The notes under the pieces: generated by a model | The model's database searches: none | Seen by the model: the letters and a program-made list of their open reading frames with translations, nothing else | Told to the model about the DNA's origin: nothing | Assembly: GCF_030315975.1 (NCBI RefSeq) | Contig: NZ_JASXSZ010000001.1 | Span: 186,001-250,000, forward strand | DNA: 64,000 nt | Direction: 5' to 3' | DNA from: Microbacterium candidum | GTDB lineage: Bacteria > Actinomycetota > Actinomycetes > Actinomycetales > Microbacteriaceae | Translations under genes and position numbers: made by a program | Shown: piece by piece, positions 58,864 to 64,000 of the stretch | Layout: each line of letters begins with the position of its first letter | How positions within the stretch are numbered: position 1 is the first letter of the stretch

Positions 58864-59306
58864 CGCGTCGCCTGCCATTCGTCGAGGAGCTGCGGCATCC
58901 GAGCCGCCAAGAAGGCGTTCAGGGATGCGGTCGCCTCGAGCAGCGCGCGCTGGCCGGCATCCTCGGTCAGCCCGAGCCCGGCCTGCGCGATCTCGGCCGC
59001 CTCCCGGTAGCGGGTCGCGTCGAATCCGCGGGTCTCGTCGAAGACGAGCCGGACCCGATCGGCGCGCTCACCCGCGCCGCGGGCGCGGCGCACGAGTCCG
59101 TTCAACTCGAGGACCTTGACGCTGCCGACCACCGCGCTGCGGCTCGCTTGCAGTGCCATCGCCAGCTCGTCGATGCTCTGCGCCGCCGGGTCGCACACGT
59201 ACAGATAGCCCGCGATCCGGCCGGCGATCGGCGGGACCCGATATCTCGATGCCCACACCTCGGCCACGCGATCCGCGTACGCCAGCCGCTCCTCCATCGT
59301 CGTCAT
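58860..59306 (-). CDS. MarR/GbsR-type transcriptional regulator
   Basis: A 148-residue winged-helix regulator. The helix-turn-helix spans IAGYLYVCDPAAQSIDELAM, ALQASRSAVVGSVKVLELNG with RRARGAGERADRVRLVFDET as the wing, and the C-terminal helices dimerise. The GbsR-type pattern (helix-turn-helix preceded by IAGRIAGYLYVC) fits better than classical MarR. Operon leader with the alpha/beta hydrolase; likely operator upstream at 59337-59363. Confidence 0.85.
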   Translation of the reverse strand: MTTMEERLAYADRVAEVWASRYRVPPIAGRIAGYLYVCDPAAQSIDELAMALQASRSAVVGSVKVLELNGLVRRARGAGERADRVRLVFDETRGFDATRYREAAEIAQAGLGLTEDAGQRALLEATASLNAFLAARMPQLLDEWQATR

Positions 59307-59336
59307 GTCGGCACTCTACGCCTCGAATGACTTTAA

Positions 59337-59363
59337 TGACAGTTTTTTGTGTTATTTCTGTCA
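59337..59363. promoter_or_regulatory. AT-rich inverted repeat before the MarR-type gene
   Basis: TGACAG-N15-CTGTCA (59337-59342 and 59358-59363) encloses TTTTTTGTGTTATTT. The low GC content and position just before the MarR start suit an autoregulatory operator-promoter. The remainder of 59364-59458 shows nothing further. Confidence 0.55.
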
Positions 59364-59458
59364 CGGCGGGATTCGGAGAGTCGCGCGGAAATCGGAGTTG
59401 CGGCCCGTCATCCCCCGAAGACGGCGTCAGACTCCGACATCGCGCGGCACGAACCGGC

Positions 59459-60436
59459 TCACGGCCGCAGCAGCACCTTCCCTGCGCGACCCTGTCGCCC
59501 GCTCGCCGCGACTGCGGCACGGATATCTTCGAGCGGGTGGATGCTGTCGACCGGCAGCGTGAGCCGTCCGCCGGCGATCAGGCCGACGAGCTCGCCGAAG
59601 AGCGCCTGCCGGGTCTCGGTGGGCATCGCCTCGGAGATCTTGCTCGCCCAGAACCCCTTGACGACGGCTTGCTTGAAGATGAGGTCTCCGGAGAGCAGCT
59701 CGAGCTGCGGCGACGCCATCGCACCGAACGACACGAGCATGCCGCCGTCGCCGAGCAGGTGCAGGAGATCTCCCGCCGCGCGCCCGCCGACGGAGTCCAC
59801 CGCGGCGCGGATGGGGCGATCGCCGGCGAGCTCTCGCACCTGCACCTTCCAGTCCTCCTGGTCGGTCGCCACGACGTCGTCGATCCCGGAGACGGCGAGT
59901 GCCGCCGCATCCTCCGACCGACGTACGACCCCGATCACGCGGATGCCGCGACTCGTCGCGATCTGCGCGACCATCCGGCCCACTGCGCCGTTCGCTGTGT
60001 TCTGGATGATCACGTCACCTGCGCCGACCTCGAGGAAGTCGACGAGCGTGATCGCGCTGAACGGCATGGAGACGAGCTGCGCCGCGACCTCGTCGGAGAT
60101 GCCGTCCGGCACCGGGACGAGTGCACCGGCCTTCGCGATGAGGTACTCGCTCCAGGCTCCGAACGTGCCGCCTGTCGCGACCCGCTGCCCGACCGCGAAG
60201 CCCTGGACCTCGGCGCCGACCGCATCGACGACGCCCACGGCCTCCGTGCCGGCGCGCGCCGGCAGCTCGGGCTTGTACCCGTAGCTGCCGCGGACGGTCC
60301 AGAGGTCGTGATTGTGGATGGGCGAGAGGAGCACGCGGATGCGGACCTCGCGCGGTCCCGGTTCGGGCAGGGGGACGTCTTCGACGGCGAGGACCTCGGC
60401 CGGGTCGCCGAACTGTTGTTGGATGAGCGCACGCAT
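59459..60436 (-). CDS. Zinc-binding-type quinone oxidoreductase (MDR family)
   Basis: A 325-residue medium-chain dehydrogenase/reductase of the QOR branch: GroES-like N-terminus (VEDVPLPEPGPREVRIRVL), Rossmann part with NTANGAVGRMVAQIATSRGI, and no cysteine-rich structural zinc lobe. Likely reduces quinones or enones with NADPH. Transcribed toward the MarR gene, from which 152 bp separate it. Confidence 0.88.
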   Translation of the reverse strand: MRALIQQQFGDPAEVLAVEDVPLPEPGPREVRIRVLLSPIHNHDLWTVRGSYGYKPELPARAGTEAVGVVDAVGAEVQGFAVGQRVATGGTFGAWSEYLIAKAGALVPVPDGISDEVAAQLVSMPFSAITLVDFLEVGAGDVIIQNTANGAVGRMVAQIATSRGIRVIGVVRRSEDAAALAVSGIDDVVATDQEDWKVQVRELAGDRPIRAAVDSVGGRAAGDLLHLLGDGGMLVSFGAMASPQLELLSGDLIFKQAVVKGFWASKISEAMPTETRQALFGELVGLIAGGRLTLPVDSIHPLEDIRAAVAASGRQGRAGKVLLRP

Positions 60437-60501
60437 GGCCAGAGCCTACGCTCGCGACGGGGACTTGACTGGGGTAGTGAGGGCGGCATCAGAATCGATC
60501 T

Positions 60502-61119
60502 ATGGGTCGGATGACACGGATACGAGCCCGACTGCGCGAGGCACAGCGCGACCAGATCATCGTGCGCGTCCAACGCGCATCGGACCGTCAGACGTACGAC
60601 GGATTCGTCGTCGGCGTCGGTAAGACGTGGATGCTGCTCACGCGCACGATGGAGGGCGGCTACTTCGACGGTCATGCGGCGATTCGCATCGATGACATCC
60701 GAAGGCTGCGCATCGACACCAGCTTCGAGTCACGGTTCTCACGGACCCGGCCGGAATGGCCACCCAGCCGGCCCGAGGGCGCCGCCGAGATCGACCTCGA
60801 TTCCACGCTCGGCGTGCTCCGAACCTTCCCTCAGCCCGGCCGGCTCGTGGGCATCGAGTCAGCGAAGAGGCCGTCCTGCACATGGATCGGCGTACCCGAC
60901 GAGATCCTCGGCCGATGGTTCTACTTGTGGGAGGTGCGCCCGGATGCGACCTGGCACGAGTCTCCGCGTGGCTACCGCCGTCGCGACATCGCGATGGTGT
61001 ACTCCGGCTCGCACTACCTCACTGGGCTGACGTCGATCGCGGGACCCCCTCCGGCGCGTGTCGGAGAGAACTGGTCGACGCCCGCTTCCACGCCGACGGC
61101 GACAGCGACGGGCAGCTGA
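60502..61119 (+). CDS. Hypothetical protein
   Basis: A 205-residue soluble protein with basic N-terminus (RIRARLREAQRDQIIVRVQR), a beta-rich middle (YDGFVVGVGKTWMLLTRTME, AIRIDDIRRLRIDTSFESRF), and a Thr/Pro/Ala-rich tail (TPASTPTATATGS). The middle looks like a small barrel of the kind seen in Sm-like or YjgA-type folds, but I do not assign a family. One base from the next gene, so the two are one unit. Confidence 0.65.
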   Translation: MGRMTRIRARLREAQRDQIIVRVQRASDRQTYDGFVVGVGKTWMLLTRTMEGGYFDGHAAIRIDDIRRLRIDTSFESRFSRTRPEWPPSRPEGAAEIDLDSTLGVLRTFPQPGRLVGIESAKRPSCTWIGVPDEILGRWFYLWEVRPDATWHESPRGYRRRDIAMVYSGSHYLTGLTSIAGPPPARVGENWSTPASTPTATATGS

Positions 61120-61120
61120 C

Positions 61121-61828
61121 ATGGCCAGCGACGACGAGCACCTGCACGCATACACAGCGATCCGCGGCGGGGACGTGGAGCGCCTGCGCGTCCTGCTCGC
61201 GGCGCATCCGGACCTCCCCTCCTGGATGCTGGGGCCTCCCGGTCGGGAGCGCCGGCCACTGCACCTCGTCACGGACTGGCCGGGCTACTTCCCGAACGGA
61301 CCCGCCGTCGCGGAGCTGCTCATCGCGGCGGGCGCCGACGTCGACTGGCGCGGACCGGACGGGACCGGAGAGACACCGCTGCACTGGACCGCGAGCAGTG
61401 ACGACGCCGACGTCGCGCGCGTGCTCATCGACGCCGGAGCGGACATCGAGGCGCCCGCCGGCTCCATCGGGACACCGCTCGACAACGCCGTCGGCTACGG
61501 CTGCTGGAACGTCGCCGGGCTCCTGGTCGAGCGCGGCGCCGTCGTCGACAAGCCGTGGCAGGCGGCGGCTCTCGGTCTGCTCGACCGGCTGCGCGAGCTC
61601 TTGGATGCCGACCCGCCGCAGGAGCTGATCGACCAGGCCCTCTGGCACGCCTGTGCGGGTGGGCAGCGCCGCGCCGCGGAGCTGCTCGTCGACCGCGGCG
61701 CGGACCTCGCCGTCTCACCCGAGTACGCGCACGGCACCGTGGTCGACGCCGCATCCATGCACGGGACGCAGCGCAGCAACGTCATCGAATGGCTCGAAGG
61801 GCTCGGCATCCGCCGTTCGGATGCATAG
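61121..61828 (+). CDS. Ankyrin-repeat protein
   Basis: A 235-residue cytosolic protein made of about five to six ankyrin repeats: [81 protein letters not shown]. Such proteins bind other proteins; the partner here may be the upstream 205-residue protein, whose gene stops one base before. No signal peptide. Confidence 0.85.
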   Translation: MASDDEHLHAYTAIRGGDVERLRVLLAAHPDLPSWMLGPPGRERRPLHLVTDWPGYFPNGPAVAELLIAAGADVDWRGPDGTGETPLHWTASSDDADVARVLIDAGADIEAPAGSIGTPLDNAVGYGCWNVAGLLVERGAVVDKPWQAAALGLLDRLRELLDADPPQELIDQALWHACAGGQRRAAELLVDRGADLAVSPEYAHGTVVDAASMHGTQRSNVIEWLEGLGIRRSDA

Positions 61829-61884
61829 AGCGCACAACAGCGCGCGCGGAACAATGGGTCGAGACACCTGACGGAGGAGAAGTC

Positions 61885-62934
61885 ATGCAGCTGGGTATGG
61901 TCGGCCTCGGGCGCATGGGCGCCAACATCGTGCGACGCCTGATGCGCGACGGACATGAATGCGTCGCCTTCGACGTGAATCCGGAGTCCGTGGCATCCCT
62001 CGCCGCCGAGGGCGCGACGGGTGCCGACAGCCTCGCTGACCTCGCTGCGAAGCTGCAGGCGCCGCGCGTCGTGTGGCTCATGATTCCGGCGGGACTCACC
62101 GGCCAGGTCGTCGAGCAGGTCGCCGCCGTCCTCGAGCCCGGCGACATCATCATCGACGGCGGCAACTCCAACTACCGCGACGACGTGCGCCGCGCCGCCG
62201 CCCTGAAGCCGACCGGCATCCACTACGTCGACATCGGCACGAGCGGCGGTGTGTTCGGCCTCGAGCGGGGGTACTGCCTGATGGTGGGCGGGCCGGACGA
62301 GGCGGTGTCGACCGTCGAGCCGATCCTCCGGACGATCGCGCCCGGCCCCGGCGAGATCGACCGGACGCCCGGCCGCAGCGGCGAACTGGCGCCCGAGGAG
62401 CTCGGCTACCTCCACTGCGGCCCGTCCGGCTCCGGGCACTTCGTGAAGATGGTCCACAACGGAATCGAGTACGGCATCATGGCGGCCCTCGCGGAGGGTC
62501 TCAACATCCTGCACAACGCGGACGCGGGCGTGCGCGAGGCCGAGCATTCCGCCGAGGTCGCGCCGCTCGAGGAGCCCGAGTTCTACCAGTTCGACATCGA
62601 CACCGCGAAGGTCGCCGAGCTGTGGCGGCGCGGCTCGGTGATCTCGTCGTGGCTCCTCGACCTCACGGCAGCCGCCCTCGAGGCGAATCCCACCCTGAAC
62701 GGCCTCGCGGGCCGCGTGTCAGACTCCGGCGAGGGCCGGTGGACGGTCAAGGCGGCGGTGGATGTGGGCGTCCCGGCGCCGGTGCTCGCAGCATCCCTGT
62801 TCGAGCGATTCGCCTCGCGAGACGAGGACCACTTCGCCAATCAGGTGCTGTCCGCGATGAGGCAGCAGTTCGGCGGGCACCAGGAGCTCCCCGCCGGCGA
62901 CGTGCTGGAGGCCGGCGGCCGCAAGGCCGATTGA
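61885..62934 (+). CDS. gnd: 6-phosphogluconate dehydrogenase, decarboxylating (short GndA/YqeC type)
   Basis: An NAD(P)-dependent enzyme of the oxidative pentose phosphate route. The 349-residue length belongs to the short bacterial GndA-type subfamily rather than the 470-residue form. Cofactor motif [20 protein letters not shown], the [11 protein letters not shown] segment, the catalytic [17 protein letters not shown] and the [18 protein letters not shown] helix with the catalytic Lys are intact. GGAGGAG precedes the ATG. Confidence 0.94.
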   Translation: MQLGMVGLGRMGANIVRRLMRDGHECVAFDVNPESVASLAAEGATGADSLADLAAKLQAPRVVWLMIPAGLTGQVVEQVAAVLEPGDIIIDGGNSNYRDDVRRAAALKPTGIHYVDIGTSGGVFGLERGYCLMVGGPDEAVSTVEPILRTIAPGPGEIDRTPGRSGELAPEELGYLHCGPSGSGHFVKMVHNGIEYGIMAALAEGLNILHNADAGVREAEHSAEVAPLEEPEFYQFDIDTAKVAELWRRGSVISSWLLDLTAAALEANPTLNGLAGRVSDSGEGRWTVKAAVDVGVPAPVLAASLFERFASRDEDHFANQVLSAMRQQFGGHQELPAGDVLEAGGRKAD

Positions 62935-62940
62935 CCCGGC

Positions 62941-63369
62941 TTACGCCCGGCGCAGCTCCAGCACGGGGATGGTGCGGATGCCGGCGGTCTTCACCTCGTA
63001 CTCGCCGAAGCTCGGCACGGCGCGCACCTGCTCGGCGTAGATGCGGTCGCGATCGGCACCGGTGACTTCGTGCACGGTGACGGGATACGTCTCCTCACCG
63101 ACCTCGACCGTGGCGGTGCCCGCATCCACGAGGTTGTAGTACCAGCCCGGGTTGTCGGGCGAACCGCCCTTCGTCGCGAAGACGTAGATGCTGCTCGGGT
63201 CGGCCTCGTTCGGGAGGTAGACCGCAGGAGTGACGCGCTCGTGGCCGCTCTTGCGCCCGCGATGGTGCATGAGCACGAGGTGCTTGCCCTCGAAGTAGCC
63301 GCCGACCTTTCCCTTGTTGGCGCGGAACTCCGCGATCGTCGGGTCGGTCCAGCCGCTTGCGTCGCTCAT
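62941..63369 (-). CDS. F420-dependent (Ddn-type) nitroreductase-like oxidoreductase
   Basis: A 142-residue protein of the split beta-barrel deazaflavin-dependent nitroreductase family. Marker segments are FRANKGKVGGYFEGKHLVL, GRKSGHERVTPAVYL, FATKGGSPDNPGWYYNLV and the RIYAEQVRAVPSFGEYEVKT tail. Members use reduced F420 and act on quinones or nitro compounds. Convergent with gnd, 6 bp apart. Confidence 0.9.
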   Translation of the reverse strand: MSDASGWTDPTIAEFRANKGKVGGYFEGKHLVLMHHRGRKSGHERVTPAVYLPNEADPSSIYVFATKGGSPDNPGWYYNLVDAGTATVEVGEETYPVTVHEVTGADRDRIYAEQVRAVPSFGEYEVKTAGIRTIPVLELRRA

Positions 63370-63427
63370 GTCGTCTCCCTCGTCGGCGTGCTCAACCGAG
63401 GCTAGGGGACGTTCGGTGACGTGTCAA

Positions 63428-63760
63428 CTAATTTCGCGGCGTCTTGATGAGAGCGCCCGCCGCGATGAACACCACGGCCGCTGCGGGCTGGGCGATGAGC
63501 CAGAGCGGCCCCGAGAACGGGAACGGGAAGACGGGGTTCCAGAGCACGGCGATGACGGCGAAGACCGGGATCCACCACCACTGCTTCGCCTGCGCGGCGA
63601 AGTACAGGACGATGAGCGCGAGGATCGAGACCGCGTACAGGAGGATCTGCGGCCACACGCTGAGAAGGAACGGCCCGGAGAACAGCACCGCCGCCGCGAG
63701 CAGGCCCGGCGCCAGGGCATTGCGCTGGGCGCCGGATGCGGTGCGCGACTTGTCGCTCAT
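63428..63760 (-). CDS. Small polytopic membrane protein
   Basis: A 110-residue protein with four predicted helices (ALAPGLLAAAVLFSGPFLL, PQILLYAVSILALIVLYFAA, and two more around WWWIPVFAVIAVLWN and AAAVVFIAAGALIK). The pattern resembles actinobacterial DUF6804-like proteins. Function unknown. Confidence 0.7.
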   Translation of the reverse strand: MSDKSRTASGAQRNALAPGLLAAAVLFSGPFLLSVWPQILLYAVSILALIVLYFAAQAKQWWWIPVFAVIAVLWNPVFPFPFSGPLWLIAQPAAAVVFIAAGALIKTPRN

Positions 63761-63907
63761 GAACTCCCCTGTGCTCGCGATCGCGACCGATGCCGCCATC
63801 ACATCGACGGTACCCGACGGCGGTCCGGCCGGCCGACGCCCTCGGAGTTCTCGATGAGTCTTCACGCCGGGGGCGCAGGTCCCAGCGTCGGCGGTACCGT
63901 TCAGATA

Positions 63908-64000
63908 TGCGCAGGAACTACTGGGTGTACAGCGTCGGACTCGCCGTCGCCTGGGCGATCATCTTCGTGATCGTCGCCATCGTCGACGCGCAGAAGCTGC
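63908..64000 (+). CDS. Membrane protein, 5'-end only
   Basis: An ATG with the first 31 codons, MRRNYWVYSVGLAVAWAIIF and then VIVAIVDAQKL, before the window ends. One strong transmembrane helix starts at about residue 7. The remainder lies outside, so no family can be given. Confidence 0.55.

Noticed and set aside
61885-62934. Truncated 6-phosphogluconate dehydrogenase
   Set aside because: The 349-residue length is normal for the short GndA-type family, and all catalytic segments are present.
1-64000. CRISPR arrays, tRNA/rRNA genes, insertion sequences, prophage or integrase genes
   Set aside because: No regularly spaced direct repeats, no tRNA arm pattern, no transposase or integrase motif was found in any frame.

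Overview
This is a high-GC, gene-dense chromosomal window from an actinobacterium. The flagellar genes, the split sugar-uptake operons and the strong G/C third-position bias point to Microbacteriaceae, most likely Microbacterium; this is inferred from gene content, not from a marker gene. I see no rRNA, tRNA, CRISPR array, insertion sequence or prophage. The window is an ordinary core/accessory mosaic, rich in carbohydrate catabolism and in palindromic intergenic DNA.

1-9.0 kb, minus strand: a flagellar block running sigma factor, flagellin, fliD, fliS, a small unknown gene, flgB-flgC-fliE-fliF-fliG, then fliH and a fliI cut by the window edge. Three transcription units in this block (hag, flgB and fliH) each start with the same bipartite element, GGTTAC-N14-GTCGCGA. 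It is probably the promoter read by the block's own FliA-type sigma factor.

9.1-18.7 kb: mixed small genes. These include a probable gene remnant, two membrane proteins, a MocR-type regulator beside an EamA transporter broken by a one-base frameshift, an FAD-linked 2-hydroxyacid dehydrogenase, a dienelactone hydrolase-like protein, DoxX, a methyltransferase and an S33-type peptidase/hydrolase.

18.8-26.7 kb: a fructan module. A secreted GH32 enzyme, a PfkB kinase, a small dimeric alpha-beta barrel protein, and an ABC importer (ATPase, permease, lipoprotein) form one minus-strand cluster. It diverges from a LacI regulator across a LacI-type operator. The GH32 catalytic domain is interrupted by one binding-type module that is itself interrupted by a second copy of the same module.

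26.7-43.4 kb: a second LacI regulator divergent from a GMC oxidoreductase and an AroE-like dehydrogenase, followed by hydrolases, YaeQ, a UBP zinc finger, an ABM protein with an overlapping 39-codon membrane peptide, LtrA, an SDR and a cupin sharing a 24-bp palindrome, an amidohydrolase, a two-component system, a DUF4822-like secreted protein, an esterase and a serine hydrolase.

43.4-56.0 kb: an eleven-gene minus-strand inositol-type (iol) operon. It holds iolD, iolB, an aldolase, iolC, a ROK kinase lacking its zinc motif, a NagB-like isomerase, two permeases, a binding lipoprotein, and IolE-like and IolG-like proteins, with a divergent GntR/UTRA regulator. No transporter ATPase and no iolA are present here. 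The NagB-like and ROK genes suggest the substrate is an inositol derivative rather than free myo-inositol.

56.0-64.0 kb: a secreted GH76 enzyme, a hypothetical protein, a MarR-alpha/beta hydrolase pair, a quinone oxidoreductase, a hypothetical and an ankyrin-repeat protein, a 6-phosphogluconate dehydrogenase, an F420-type oxidoreductase, and a membrane protein. A membrane-protein gene is cut by the right edge.
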